From Helicobacter pylori (GTDB lineage: Bacteria > Campylobacterota > Campylobacteria > Campylobacterales > Helicobacteraceae): a stretch of 64,000 nt of DNA. Below, one piece after another: positions 27,273-38,247 of the stretch. A model generated the notes under the pieces. That model was not told the origin of the DNA. It saw only the letters and a program-made list of their open reading frames with translations, and made no database searches. Every line of letters starts with the position of its first letter. Positions within the stretch are counted from its first letter, which is position 1. The translations under genes were made by a program, and so were the position numbers. Location of the stretch: positions 1,116,001 through 1,180,000 of the forward strand of contig NZ_CP051534.1 in NCBI RefSeq assembly GCF_016748675.1. The letters run 5' to 3'.

Positions 27273-28093
27273 TGTTCTTCCTTAGTGGTGAAATTAACTT
27301 TAATAGAAATCATGTTTCCTCCAGGATATGGGGGAAAATCCACTTTCTTTAAATCATTTAAAAGGGTCATCACACTCTTGTTATAATCCTTAAAATCAGA
27401 GTAGCTAAGAATGGTATAATCAAACTCCCCATCTTTAGTGATCATAATCAGAGCGCTCACTGAAGCCTTGTGATAAAAAACCCCTTTCCAACCTTTATAT
27501 AAAATCTGATAGATTTGAGCATACCACTCTTGATAGGCTTTTTCATCAACCCCATCTTGTTTAGGAATTTGCAAATCTAAAGTTTTGTTTTTAACGCTTT
27601 CTAGTTTTTGCGCGAATTGATCCAAATTCTGTTGCAAACCTTTCAACATCTCTTGATTTTTTTGGTTTTTTCTTAAGCGTTGCTGTTCTTTTAAACGCCT
27701 TTGCTCTTCTTCTTGCTCATTTTTTTGCTCATCTTTTTGGGCGTTTGTGTCTGTCTTTTCTTGAAAATCATTGAGTGAAGAAAAAATATCTTCAAGGCTT
27801 TCTTCTTGTTCTTTAGGATCAATAAAATCGCCCTCCTTATCAGTTGCATTTTTTTCAACTGCTTTTTCATCTTTTTTTTCTTCTGCTTTTTCAGCGATTT
27901 TTTCATCTTTTTTTTCATCGCTTGGCAAATCTTCTAAATTCAAATCAATGACTTGTTCGTTTTTTTTACCCAAATCCAAAAGGATTTTCTCCGCTTCTTT
28001 ATTGTGCTTTTCTAGCAACAAGCCATACAACAACAAAGCATAAAGCAAGAACGCTAAAAAGCCAGAAACAACAAAGATCGCGCTCTTACTCAT
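27269..28093 (-). CDS. tolA: TolA/TonB-like energy-transducing protein
   Basis: 274 residues with one N-terminal membrane helix (AIFVVSGFLAFLLYALLLYGLLL), a long Lys/Glu-rich helical arm made of EKKDEKxxEK-like repeats, a Gln-rich coil, and a C-terminal TolA/TonB-like domain (KKVDFPPYPGGNMISIKVNF). It spans the periplasm and couples the TolQR motor to TolB-Pal. The Lys/Glu arm contains several T8-T9 runs on the plus strand, so indels there would frameshift it. Its place between tolR and tolB supports TolA and not TonB. Confidence 0.85.
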   Translation of the reverse strand: MSKSAIFVVSGFLAFLLYALLLYGLLLEKHNKEAEKILLDLGKKNEQVIDLNLEDLPSDEKKDEKIAEKAEEKKDEKAVEKNATDKEGDFIDPKEQEESLEDIFSSLNDFQEKTDTNAQKDEQKNEQEEEQRRLKEQQRLRKNQKNQEMLKGLQQNLDQFAQKLESVKNKTLDLQIPKQDGVDEKAYQEWYAQIYQILYKGWKGVFYHKASVSALIMITKDGEFDYTILSYSDFKDYNKSVMTLLNDLKKVDFPPYPGGNMISIKVNFTTKEEQ

Positions 28094-28111
28094 GCAAATT
28101 AGCCCTGCTTT

Positions 28112-28513
28112 TTAAGGACTTGTGATTAAAGAAACTTTTAAAAAACCCGCTTCTTTAATCGTTTTTAACAAATAGATCACTTTGTCATAAGTCAATCGCT
28201 TGTCCGCACGGATACTAACCCTAGTATCTTTATCGTATTTCTTAGAAAGCAAGTTAAAAGTATCCGGGAAAGAGTTGTATTCATAGGTTTGACTATCTAT
28301 ATAGATTTTTGCGTCTTTATCCATGCGGATCTCTATCATTTTATCTTGAGTGGCTCTAGCAGTTTTTGAACCAGAAGGCAAAGCAATCTCTTCTTTATAG
28401 GTAAGAGTGGGCGTCGTTACCATAAGAATAGCCAATAAAACAAGCATCACATCCACTAAAGGCGTGATATTGAGTTCTGGTTTGTCCTCATCCCAATAGT
28501 TATCGTAATTCAT
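28112..28513 (-). CDS. tolR: Proton-driven motor subunit TolR (ExbD family)
   Basis: 133 residues with one membrane helix containing the essential aspartate (ITPLVDVMLVLLAILMV) and a periplasmic peptidoglycan-binding domain. It works with TolQ to use the proton gradient. It lies 18 bases upstream of tolA. Confidence 0.93.
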   Translation of the reverse strand: MNYDNYWDEDKPELNITPLVDVMLVLLAILMVTTPTLTYKEEIALPSGSKTARATQDKMIEIRMDKDAKIYIDSQTYEYNSFPDTFNLLSKKYDKDTRVSIRADKRLTYDKVIYLLKTIKEAGFLKVSLITSP

Positions 28514-28565
28514 AAAAACCTTCTAACTCCCTATTTAAGATATTTATAAAATCCCCTTAAAAGCT

Positions 28566-29135
28566 TTATTTTTTAGAAGACAAAATATCCACTTGCATCT
28601 GCACATAAACCGATAAATCATACACCTTGCGTTTTAAAATCAAGTAAAAAGAATAGGCTGGAATGGCTGCTAAAATACCTGCAGCGGTGGCGATAAGAGC
28701 CTTAGAAATAATGGGCGCGATCACCCCAAAAGAAGCTTGACCTAACGCGCCCAAATTGTTAAACGCTTCTAAAATTTCAACCACCGTCCCAAACAAACCA
28801 ATAAAGGGGGCTGTAGAAGAGATGATGCTCAACACCACTAAACCCGTCGTGCTTTGCTTAAGAACTTGATGTTTCCAAGCCTGCAACAATTCATTAGAAT
28901 ACCTTTTGGTCTCATCATTTCTTTTTTTATTAAACATGAAATGCTCTGGAGCGTCTTGCGCCCCATTAAGAATGTTAGACAAAGATTGCATCTCGCGCTT
29001 GAGTTCAATCTTTAGCACAATGCTTTTATACAAAAAGACCCATAAAGTCATCACCAAATAGAGCGAAATCCAAACTAAAACAAGCATGGTAACAAACCCG
29101 CTCTTATTGAAAAAATAAACGATTGAATCTAACAT
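28566..29135 (-). CDS. tolQ: Proton-driven motor subunit TolQ (ExbB family)
   Basis: 189 residues from ATG 29135, with AAGGGG 6 bases before; an earlier start would run into atpC. Three membrane helices (14-36, about 107-129, about 150-172) and the conserved STAPFIGLFGTVVEI segment lining the ion path. First of the tolQRAB-pal-cpoB set, directly after atpC. Confidence 0.93.
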   Translation of the reverse strand: MLDSIVYFFNKSGFVTMLVLVWISLYLVMTLWVFLYKSIVLKIELKREMQSLSNILNGAQDAPEHFMFNKKRNDETKRYSNELLQAWKHQVLKQSTTGLVVLSIISSTAPFIGLFGTVVEILEAFNNLGALGQASFGVIAPIISKALIATAAGILAAIPAYSFYLILKRKVYDLSVYVQMQVDILSSKK

Positions 29136-29145
29136 GATTATCCCC

Positions 29146-29517
29146 TTAAAGAGACTCAATCTTAGCCAGCACGCTAGAGACCGCTAACCTGTCAGAGCTT
29201 GCGTCCTCTAAAAGCTTTTTAGCCCTAGAGATAGCATCATCTCTGTCGTCTGATTCTTTTTTAATAAAGACCGCCCCATCGGCTAAAATATCCACCCGTT
29301 CATTAGTAACTTCTGCATAACCCCAATTGATCGCAATGTGCTCTTTTTGGTTTTCGGTTTCAATCTCAACCACTCCCGCCTGAAGCAAGGTGATCATGTT
29401 GCTATGCCCATAAAGCACCCCAAATTCCCCTTCAACTCCTGGCAACACAACGCTTTTAACCTCTCCTGTATAAACTTCCCCCTCAGGAACTACCACACTA
29501 ATTTTCAACAAAGCCAT
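29146..29517 (-). CDS. atpC: ATP synthase F1 epsilon subunit
   Basis: 123 residues from ATG 29517; the GTG one codon upstream is rejected. The N-terminal beta-sandwich (ISVVVPEGEVYTGEVKSVVLPG; GVLYGHSNMITLLQAGVVEI) and the C-terminal helices that regulate rotation are present. It is the last atp gene and is followed at 10 bases by tolQ. Confidence 0.97.
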   Translation of the reverse strand: MALLKISVVVPEGEVYTGEVKSVVLPGVEGEFGVLYGHSNMITLLQAGVVEIETENQKEHIAINWGYAEVTNERVDILADGAVFIKKESDDRDDAISRAKKLLEDASSDRLAVSSVLAKIESL

Positions 29518-29527
29518 CACAAAACCC

Positions 29528-30943
<1,416 letters not shown>

Positions 30944-30960
30944 TTATTTTAATGTAATTT

Positions 30961-31866
30961 TTATTTTAGGGCTTCTACGCCCGCATTGATTTCCACTAGC
31001 TCGGTCGTAATCGCCTCTTGTCTGGCTTTATTATAAGAAATGGTTAAAGTTTTAACCAAATCTTTAGCGTTATTCGTCGCTGTATCCATAGCCTGCATTC
31101 TAGCGCTATGCTCTGCAGCTAAAGAATCAATCAAAGCATAGTATAAACTATACTCTACATATTTTTCTGCTAAAGAGTCTAAAATTTCATCTTCGCTCCC
31201 GCTTGGCTCACTGGTAATGGTCTCTTGCGTCTCACTAGGCTGGGGGTTTTGGTGGATGATTTTATACCCAATAGGTAAAATCGTTTTGACTCTTATTTCT
31301 TGGCTGATCATGTTTTTAAAGCCATTATGAATGATAATCACCTTATCGGTTTTCCCGCTCAAATAGTCTTCTACCACTTTTTTCATAAACTCTTGCGCGC
31401 GTTCATAATTAGGCATAGAGCTTAAATTATTGATCTTGTCTAAAACCTCTATCCCATTAAAACTAAAATACTCATTACCCTTTTTACCAATACCTCGCAA
31501 ACGCACCTTAATGTCTTTAGCTTTGTATTCATTCGTGCATGCTAAAACCTTTTTAATGGTATTGGTGTTAAAGCCCCCGCAAAGTCCCTTATCGGCTGTG
31601 ATGAAAATAATATCCACTTTTTTGATTTCAAGTCTTTCTAATTCCCTAAAATACTTGCTTTGAATGTCTTCAACCCCTTGATTTTTCATTTTGGATAGCA
31701 CATCATCAAACACGGCGTCTAATTTCAGCGCATACGCTCTAGAATTTCTTGCAACTTCTTCGGCTTTTCTTAGCTTGGAAGTGGAAACGAGTTTCATCGC
31801 ATGCGTGATTTTTTGCGTGTTTTTAACGCTTCCAATTTTCTTTCTAATGTCTCTTAAATTCGCCAT
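30961..31866 (-). CDS. atpG: ATP synthase F1 gamma subunit
   Basis: 301 residues; the central rotor shaft. N-terminal helix [20 protein letters not shown], the middle Rossmann-like part ([15 protein letters not shown]) and the C-terminal helix with [14 protein letters not shown] Ser/Pro/Glu-rich loop at about 205-220 ([20 protein letters not shown]) is longer than in E. coli. Confidence 0.98.
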   Translation of the reverse strand: MANLRDIRKKIGSVKNTQKITHAMKLVSTSKLRKAEEVARNSRAYALKLDAVFDDVLSKMKNQGVEDIQSKYFRELERLEIKKVDIIFITADKGLCGGFNTNTIKKVLACTNEYKAKDIKVRLRGIGKKGNEYFSFNGIEVLDKINNLSSMPNYERAQEFMKKVVEDYLSGKTDKVIIIHNGFKNMISQEIRVKTILPIGYKIIHQNPQPSETQETITSEPSGSEDEILDSLAEKYVEYSLYYALIDSLAAEHSARMQAMDTATNNAKDLVKTLTISYNKARQEAITTELVEINAGVEALK

Positions 31867-31880
31867 ATTCTAGCCGTCTC

Positions 31881-33392
31881 CTACTCGCTATAAGTGAGCT
31901 TGAATTCCTCTAAGACTTTTCTTAGCATGGCTTCTAAATCCTTATCTAGCGCTTTTTTAGTGTAGATTTCTTCTAAAATTTGAGGGTATTTTGCTTCCAA
32001 GAAAGGGTGCAGTTGCTCTTCAAAATCCACGACTTTTTTCACGCTCACGCTATCTAAAAAGCCCTTAGCCCCAGCATAAATAATGACCACTTGCTTTTCA
32101 ATAGGCAAGGGCGAATAAGGGGCTTGTTTCAGCACTTCCACCATGCGTTGCCCCCTTTCTAATTGCTTTTTACTCGCTTCATCTAAATCAGAAGCGAATT
32201 GCGTGAAGGCTTGCAACTCTCTGTATTGCGCTAAATCCAGGCGCAAAGTCCCTGAAACCTGCTTGGTCGCTTTGATTTGAGCGGCCCCTCCAACCCTTGA
32301 AACCGATAAGCCCACATTGATAGCCGGGCGGATCCCTGAATAAAACAAATCCGTTTCTAAGAAAATTTGCCCGTCTGTAATAGAAATGATATTCGTAGGG
32401 ATATAAGCTGAAACATCGCCCGCTTGAGTTTCCACAATAGGGAGTGCGGTCAAAGAGCCGGCACCCTTTTCATCGCAAAGTTTAGCCGCTCTTTCTAAAA
32501 GCCGTGAGTGGATATAAAACACATCTCCAGGAAAAGCCTCCCTACCTGGGGGTCTTCTCAAAATCAAAGAAATCTCTCTGTAAGCGACAGCATGCTTACT
32601 CAAATCATCATAAATGATTAGGGCATGGCGGGCATGATCTCTAAAGTATTCCCCCATAGCCACACCTGAATAAGGGGCTAAATATTGCATCGCAGCTGAA
32701 TCTGAAGCCGAAGCGTTGATCACGACGCTGTATTCCATCGCCCCATATTCTTCTAATTTGCGGACCACTTGCGCGACAGTGGATTCTTTTTGCCCAATAG
32801 CCACATAGATACAGATCACATTTTGCCCTTTTTGGTTAATGATCGCATCGATCGCTACGGTGGTTTTACCGGTTTGTTTATCCCCAATGATCAATTCCCT
32901 TTGCCCGCGCCCAATAGGCACCAACGCATCAATAGCTTTAATGCCTGTTTGCAAAGGCTCATGCACCGATTTCCTGTCCATAATGCCTGGGGCTTTTTGC
33001 TCGATGAGACTGAACTCATTCGTTTCTATCTCACCCTTGCCATCAATAGGCTCACCCAAAGCGTTCAGCACGCGCCCCACAACCGCATCGCCAACAGGAA
33101 CTTTCATCAAACTCTTCGTGCGTTTAACGCTAGTCCCCTCTTTAATATTGTTGCCAAAACCAAACACAATCACGCCAACGCTATCTTCTTCTAAGTTAGC
33201 CGCAACGCCCTTATCCCCTGTTTCAAACTCCAGCACTTCATACGACATCACACCATTTAAGCCATAAACCTTAGCCACGCCATCCGCATACGAAACGACT
33301 TTTCCTACTTCAGCCATATCGCAATCAAGTTCAAAATTCTTGATTTTTTCTTCAATGACCGAGCTGATTTCTTCCAATTTTAGTTGGGACAT
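31881..33392 (-). CDS. atpA: ATP synthase F1 alpha subunit
   Basis: 503 residues from ATG 33392, which has AAGGAG upstream; three extra codons are possible before it. Walker A GDKQTGKT, the signature [14 protein letters not shown] and the arginine finger region are intact. It is the non-catalytic nucleotide-binding partner of AtpD. Confidence 0.99.
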   Translation of the reverse strand: MSQLKLEEISSVIEEKIKNFELDCDMAEVGKVVSYADGVAKVYGLNGVMSYEVLEFETGDKGVAANLEEDSVGVIVFGFGNNIKEGTSVKRTKSLMKVPVGDAVVGRVLNALGEPIDGKGEIETNEFSLIEQKAPGIMDRKSVHEPLQTGIKAIDALVPIGRGQRELIIGDKQTGKTTVAIDAIINQKGQNVICIYVAIGQKESTVAQVVRKLEEYGAMEYSVVINASASDSAAMQYLAPYSGVAMGEYFRDHARHALIIYDDLSKHAVAYREISLILRRPPGREAFPGDVFYIHSRLLERAAKLCDEKGAGSLTALPIVETQAGDVSAYIPTNIISITDGQIFLETDLFYSGIRPAINVGLSVSRVGGAAQIKATKQVSGTLRLDLAQYRELQAFTQFASDLDEASKKQLERGQRMVEVLKQAPYSPLPIEKQVVIIYAGAKGFLDSVSVKKVVDFEEQLHPFLEAKYPQILEEIYTKKALDKDLEAMLRKVLEEFKLTYSE

Positions 33393-33414
33393 TATCTTCA
33401 TCTCCTTAGATTGA

Positions 33415-33957
33415 TTAAATAGATTGAATAACCTGTTTTTCTATTTTTTTTAAAATATCTTCTTTAGAAAAGCCTATTTCTAAATCCAGGCTTGAAACGC
33501 TCAAAGAAACCCCTTTTTTAGACCAAGTGTCTTGAGTGATTTCTACAGGAGCGTTAAAACGCGCTTGCAATTTTTGTTGCACGGCTTCTAGTTCATTATT
33601 TTCAAGCTTTTCTGGGACTAAAAGTGTGGCTTCTAAAGTCTTTTTAGAATCAAAAGACAGCTCTTCAGCGACTAATTCCAACATGTCAAGCCGGTTATTT
33701 TTTAACACTATTTCCATTACAGGCTTTAAAACTGAACATGCTTTTATAGAAGTTATTTTTTCTAAGATTTCAAATACAACCTCTTTTTTAACTTTTAAAG
33801 AAACATGAGCTAACACCTGGTTGAGTTTGTGTAATTTTATGGCTTCTGCTGCATTTTTAAGCCCTACAACGATTTCTTCCAATAACGCTAGATCGCTTTT
33901 AGTGTGGTTTTTCAACGCCTTAGCATAATGCTTAGAGATCACTTTTAAATCTTGCAT
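33415..33957 (-). CDS. atpH: ATP synthase F1 delta subunit
   Basis: 180 residues; peripheral-stalk cap on F1. N-terminal helical bundle ([20 protein letters not shown]) and the C-terminal strand segment ([23 protein letters not shown]). It abuts atpF without a gap. Confidence 0.95.
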   Translation of the reverse strand: MQDLKVISKHYAKALKNHTKSDLALLEEIVVGLKNAAEAIKLHKLNQVLAHVSLKVKKEVVFEILEKITSIKACSVLKPVMEIVLKNNRLDMLELVAEELSFDSKKTLEATLLVPEKLENNELEAVQQKLQARFNAPVEITQDTWSKKGVSLSVSSLDLEIGFSKEDILKKIEKQVIQSI

Positions 33958-34473
33958 TTAAAGCCTTTGTTTCAAAATATTCACGCAATCTTGCGCATTG
34001 AAAGAGACTTTTTTGCTCTCTCTTAGATCTTTAAAAACGCTTTCAACCAGCTCTCTTTTGATCTTTTTAACTTCTAAATCCATCAACGCCTTAGAATTTT
34101 TGATCAAATTTTCCACATCCATTTTGGTTTGCAATTCGTATTTTTGCGTGATCGTGTAAGCTTCTTTATTCGCATCAGAAATAATTAATTCAGCTTTTTC
34201 TTTGGCTTGCTCTAATTCTTTTAAGAGTTTTTTCTTATTTTCTTTACTCACTTTAAGTTGGGCTTGAATCTCTTCTAATCGTTTGGAGATTTCAAGGCTT
34301 TTGGAGCGTAAAAATGAACGCAGTTTTTTAGCCAAAAAATACCACAAAATCCCCACAAATAAGAGAAAATTTAAAGAACGCTCTATAATATCTGTTTGTG
34401 AAATATCCAATCCAGTAGCACACAAAGGGCTTAAAAGGATCAAAAACCCTAACACCATTTTAACTAACACCAT
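33958..34473 (-). CDS. atpF: ATP synthase F0 b subunit
   Basis: 171 residues: an N-terminal signal-like hydrophobic stretch ([17 protein letters not shown]), a membrane helix ([15 protein letters not shown]) and a long basic/acidic coiled coil. Peripheral stalk partner of the b' subunit; it overlaps nothing and lies 3 bases after b'. ATP synthase genes a and c are not in this window, as is normal for this genus. Confidence 0.95.
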   Translation of the reverse strand: MVLVKMVLGFLILLSPLCATGLDISQTDIIERSLNFLLFVGILWYFLAKKLRSFLRSKSLEISKRLEEIQAQLKVSKENKKKLLKELEQAKEKAELIISDANKEAYTITQKYELQTKMDVENLIKNSKALMDLEVKKIKRELVESVFKDLRESKKVSFNAQDCVNILKQRL

Positions 34474-34476
34474 CTA

Positions 34477-34911
34477 TCAACTCCCTAAACCCATAGCCAC
34501 ACGCTTGTTTAACTCGTCTTCAAATACCGGCATTTGCGCTTGCAATTGCTCTTTTAAGATTTGTTTTTCATTTTGTAATTGCTTTGCGAACGCTTCAAAC
34601 TCTTGATTGAGTTCGTTCTCCTTTTGCTTGATCACAGCGTCATAAGACTCTGTAGCTTTTTGAATCGCTTCGGCTAGCATTTCCCTGCGCTTTTCAGCGG
34701 CTTCTTTAAGAAGAGCCTCAATTTGATGGCCAATCTCCACGCTTTGGGTGTTATCCGTTTTGATTTTAGCCAAGCTATCCTTTATCTCTGCCTGTCTGTT
34801 ATCCATAAAAGCCAACAAAGGCCTATACACCCAAACATTCATCGCCCACAACAACAACACAAACACTACAAAAACGACCGCCATTAAATAGGGGTTAACC
34901 GATATATTCAT
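34477..34911 (-). CDS. atpF': ATP synthase F0 b' subunit
   Basis: 144 residues, membrane helix (LMAVVFVVFVLLLWAMNVWVYRPL) then a coiled coil. Two different b-type subunits form the stalk in epsilonproteobacteria. A 109-base spacer separates it from parB, where an internal promoter would be expected although none is obvious. Confidence 0.93.
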   Translation of the reverse strand: MNISVNPYLMAVVFVVFVLLLWAMNVWVYRPLLAFMDNRQAEIKDSLAKIKTDNTQSVEIGHQIEALLKEAAEKRREMLAEAIQKATESYDAVIKQKENELNQEFEAFAKQLQNEKQILKEQLQAQMPVFEDELNKRVAMGLGS

Positions 34912-35020
34912 AACCTATTTCTTTCCTAAAAACCTAAAAATATTTGAAACTCGCACTTGTTATAAAAACATTAACTCTATCTTAACAAAAAATCGCTTAA
35001 AAATTGAGAATATCTAAGCA

Positions 35021-35893
35021 TTAAGACATCATTTTTTTCATAAAAGCCTCTAAAAAAGAATTTTCATAACATCGTAAAATGATTTTATTCCCTTTTAAAG
35101 CCGCTTTAAGCTTGTAACGATCCCACAAACTTTGATTAAAACGCTCTAATTCATCTTCAGCGATGAGCGTTTGGGTTTGCTTGAAACCATGTTTTTTATT
35201 GTCAAAATTTGCGTTTATTTTAAAATCACGCGCTAAATCTTCTGTCTGGCGCACGCTGAGTTTCTGCCCTATAATGGAATTTAAGATTAATTCTTGTTTT
35301 TCTTCCTCCAAACCCACCAAGACTTTTGCATGCCCTGAAGTGATTTTTTCTTCTAAAAGAGCGTTTTGAACCTTAGAAGAAAGCGTCAATAAACGCATGA
35401 TATTGGCCACATGGGCTCGGGATTTTTTAACGATTTTAGACAGCTCTTCTTGGGTCATTTGATAGCTTTCAAGCAATTCTTTATAAGATCTAGCCAATTC
35501 CAAGGGGTTTAAATCTTCTCGTTGGATATTTTCAATCAAAGCGACTTCACGCATTTTTTCTTGCTCAATATCCACAACAATCGCCTTAATCGTAGGCATT
35601 TTAGCCAATTTGCTCGCTCTTAAGCGCCTTTCACCAGCGATCAAATGGTAACGCCCGTTCTCACTCACCACTAAAACCGGTTGCAACAAACCATGTTCTT
35701 TAATGGATTGCGCTAATTCTTCTAAAGAATCTTCGCTAAAGATTTTTCTGGGCTGGTAAGGATTAGGCATCACCTCATCAATACCAAGCTCCACAACCCG
35801 ATTCGCTCTTTCATACAGCCCCTGCTCATACACTTCATTGATTTCAGGGAAAATATCCGCTAAACCCCTACCCAACACTTTATTTTTTGCCAT
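35021..35893 (-). CDS. parB: Chromosome partition protein ParB
   Basis: 290 residues. ParB N-domain with [14 protein letters not shown] (CTPase/clamp motif), a central helix-turn-helix ([21 protein letters not shown]) and a C-terminal dimer domain. It binds parS sites and loads SMC. It follows parA by 3 bases. By eye I found no parS-like GTTTCACGTGAAAC site within the window. Confidence 0.97.
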   Translation of the reverse strand: MAKNKVLGRGLADIFPEINEVYEQGLYERANRVVELGIDEVMPNPYQPRKIFSEDSLEELAQSIKEHGLLQPVLVVSENGRYHLIAGERRLRASKLAKMPTIKAIVVDIEQEKMREVALIENIQREDLNPLELARSYKELLESYQMTQEELSKIVKKSRAHVANIMRLLTLSSKVQNALLEEKITSGHAKVLVGLEEEKQELILNSIIGQKLSVRQTEDLARDFKINANFDNKKHGFKQTQTLIAEDELERFNQSLWDRYKLKAALKGNKIILRCYENSFLEAFMKKMMS

Positions 35894-35896
35894 ATG

Positions 35897-36691
35897 CTAC
35901 CCTTGAAGAATGCTTTGAGCTAATTTTTGATAAGCGATACTGCCATTAGATTTAATATCATAGAGCAAAATGGGCTTACCAAAGCTAGGCGATTCCGCTA
36001 GTTTCACGCTTTTAGGGATCATAATATACTCTCCTGTAGCTGAATCTCTAAAAAATTCTGAGTCAAAATACTTGAACAATTCCGCTAAAACCCCTTTTGT
36101 CAAATTGAGTTGAGGGACATGCATAGTGGGTAAAAAACCTCTGATTTTGAGCTTAGGGTTCGTGCTTTTTTGCAGCATTCTAATGGTGTTAAGCAACAAT
36201 TTAGTGCCTTCAAGGGCGAAAAATTCGCATTGGATAGGAATGATCACCGAATGGGCTGCTGAAAGCGAATTGATCGTGAGAGGCCCTAGAGCTGGCGGGG
36301 AATCAATAATAATATAATCATAAAGTCCCACCACGCTCTCTAAGGCGTTTTTGAGCATGAGCTCGCCTCGTTTATTCTCATCTTGGCTGTCATAAAAGGT
36401 TTTTTCAAACCCGGCCAAACCCAAATTAGAAGGCACTAAATCCAAAAAAGGCATTTGGGTTTTTAAGATCACTTGAGAAATTTGCTTACGGCCAATCAGC
36501 ACATGATAAATATCATAATCAATTTTATCGCGCCTAAAACCCAAGCTTGAAGTGGCGTTGGCTTGAGGGTCAAAATCAATCAACAAGATTTTTTTTTCAT
36601 GTGCCGCTAAAGAAGCCGCTAAATTAACCGCTGTTGTCGTTTTGCCCACACCCCCTTTTTGATTAGCCACTGCAATGATTTCATTCATCAT
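35897..36691 (-). CDS. parA: Chromosome partition ATPase ParA (Soj)
   Basis: 264 residues from ATG 36691, with AGGA 7 bases before; the GTG at 36697 overlaps the birA stop and the next ATG (36688) is also possible. Deviant Walker A KGGVGKTT, switch I DFDPQANAT and Walker B YIIIDSPPALG are present. It moves origins apart together with ParB. Confidence 0.97.
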   Translation of the reverse strand: MMNEIIAVANQKGGVGKTTTAVNLAASLAAHEKKILLIDFDPQANATSSLGFRRDKIDYDIYHVLIGRKQISQVILKTQMPFLDLVPSNLGLAGFEKTFYDSQDENKRGELMLKNALESVVGLYDYIIIDSPPALGPLTINSLSAAHSVIIPIQCEFFALEGTKLLLNTIRMLQKSTNPKLKIRGFLPTMHVPQLNLTKGVLAELFKYFDSEFFRDSATGEYIMIPKSVKLAESPSFGKPILLYDIKSNGSIAYQKLAQSILQG

Positions 36692-36693
36692 AC

Positions 36694-37332
36694 TCACATC
36701 CTATCATAAATCTTACCTTTAATACAAATACGGCCATCTTCTAACAATTCCGCATCTTTCAAACTCACCAATTCGCCCCAATCATTATGGAAACTAAAAG
36801 AGTTGCTTCTATGAAATTCTAACGCATACTTACTTAAAACTTCCCCCCAAAAAAGATTTTCTTCTATTTTTTTTAAAAAGCTCTCTATAATCCAATCATC
36901 GCTCGCGCCAATATCTAAACATGCCCATTTATTTGAAATCCTATTCACGCCAATCCCACACACCCGCATGCCTTTATAAACATTAACCAGCACGCCCCCT
37001 ATTTTTTGATCCCCCAAATACAAGTCGTTAGGCCATTTAAGCCAGGTTTGAGAGCCTAGCTCTTTTAAAACTTCTTTAAATAAAAACCCCAAATACAAAG
37101 CGTTCGCTTGCATGGGTAAATCTTTAGGCAAATCGCTTGCGTTTAAAGCGAGCGAAAAAGTCAAAGCGCTTTTTGTGCCCTCCCAAATATTCCCCCTACT
37201 GCCTATCCCAGCGCTTTGGTTTTTAGCCAAGACTAAAACAGGGGCTTTGAGTTCATTGCTTTTAAGTTTTTCTAAAAGATAAATTTGCGTGGAAGGTAGG
37301 CTCTCAAAAACCCTTTTTTCGCATTGTTTCAT
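36694..37332 (-). CDS. birA: Biotin-[acetyl-CoA carboxylase] ligase, monofunctional
   Basis: 212 residues; attaches biotin to the AccB carrier. The biotinyl-AMP loop GIGSRGNIW and the catalytic lysine segment KWPNDLYLGDQKIGGVLV are present. The enteric N-terminal DNA-binding domain is absent, so it cannot act as a repressor. Its ATG overlaps the fmt stop (ATGA). Confidence 0.93.
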   Translation of the reverse strand: MKQCEKRVFESLPSTQIYLLEKLKSNELKAPVLVLAKNQSAGIGSRGNIWEGTKSALTFSLALNASDLPKDLPMQANALYLGFLFKEVLKELGSQTWLKWPNDLYLGDQKIGGVLVNVYKGMRVCGIGVNRISNKWACLDIGASDDWIIESFLKKIEENLFWGEVLSKYALEFHRSNSFSFHNDWGELVSLKDAELLEDGRICIKGKIYDRM

Positions 37333-38246
37333 GTTAGAATACCGCCTATTTTCAAACGCTTGCCATTCAAATAATCCTTCGCTTTCAAAGGCTTTTTACC
37401 CACCGCTTGCAACCTTGCTATACGCACGCTACCCTTCAAACAACCCACAAGAACGCCTTTTTCATCAATTTCTAAAATCTCGCCTTCCTTGTGGCTCTTT
37501 TCATTCTCCACCAACTCCACTTCTAAAAGCTTAAGGTTATTTTCTAAAAAGATTTCTGGCCAAGATTTAAACGCAAGCGATTTTAAAAACAAGCTTTTAG
37601 CGTCTTTAAAACCCACTAAACCATCGGCTTTAGTGATTTTTTTACAAAAACTAGCCTGCATATGATCTTGAGATTTTCTTGTGATAGAAGAGAAATTTTT
37701 GAGCGTTGAAAGGAGTAAGGCTGCCCCCATATGCGCTAATTTTAAACTTAAAGCGTCTAAATTCAAATAATCTTCTCTTAAAAAAGAAGCGCTTTCTAAA
37801 ATATCCCCGCTATCCAATTCCAAATCCATAAGCATGGTGCTTATGCCATAAATCCTATCGTCATTGAGTATCATCTCATGAATGGGCGAAGCCCCCCTGT
37901 ATTTGGGCAATAACGACGCATGCACATTAATGCAAGGAGCGATGGCTAAAACCTCTTTAGGCAAAATCTTACCATAAGCCACCACCACGATAAAATCAGG
38001 CTTCAAGCCTTTTAAGATTTGAATTTCAGGCTCTTTCAAACTTTGCGGTTGGAAAATGGGGATATTTAAATGATTTTCTAAAATGTATGTTTTAGTCTCT
38101 GGGGCTTTCAATTCTTTTTTGCGCCCAAAAGGTTTATCTATCTGCGTGAATAGCCCCACCACTTCTATATGGTTATTTTTATTTTCAACCAACGCCCTTA
38201 AGATCACTTCAGCAAACCCCGGCGTTCCCATAAATACGATACGCAT
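37329..38246 (-). CDS. fmt: Methionyl-tRNA formyltransferase
   Basis: Formylates initiator Met-tRNA. 305 residues from ATG 38246, preceded by AAGGA that lies inside the end of the upstream ATPase gene; the earlier in-frame start would overlap that gene and is rejected. Catalytic motif INVHASLLPKYRGASPIHEMI-like segment (His and the SLLPKYRG loop) and the tRNA-binding C-domain (KRLKIGGIL) are visible. Confidence 0.95.
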   Translation of the reverse strand: MRIVFMGTPGFAEVILRALVENKNNHIEVVGLFTQIDKPFGRKKELKAPETKTYILENHLNIPIFQPQSLKEPEIQILKGLKPDFIVVVAYGKILPKEVLAIAPCINVHASLLPKYRGASPIHEMILNDDRIYGISTMLMDLELDSGDILESASFLREDYLNLDALSLKLAHMGAALLLSTLKNFSSITRKSQDHMQASFCKKITKADGLVGFKDAKSLFLKSLAFKSWPEIFLENNLKLLEVELVENEKSHKEGEILEIDEKGVLVGCLKGSVRIARLQAVGKKPLKAKDYLNGKRLKIGGILT

Positions 38247-38247
38247 G

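Noticed and set aside
27839-27960. T8-T9 runs in tolA as phase-variation tracts
   Set aside because: They are explained by AAA/GAA codons of the Lys/Glu arm; the gene is essential-like and no out-of-frame design is visible.
32769-33267. Two overlapping plus-strand open frames opposite atpA
   Set aside because: Shadows of the highly conserved atpA; they overlap each other and have no start signals.
35000-36700. parS site near parAB
   Set aside because: I looked for GTTTCACGTGAAAC-like palindromes here and elsewhere and found none by eye; the only CACGTG-like string noticed is within 16S.
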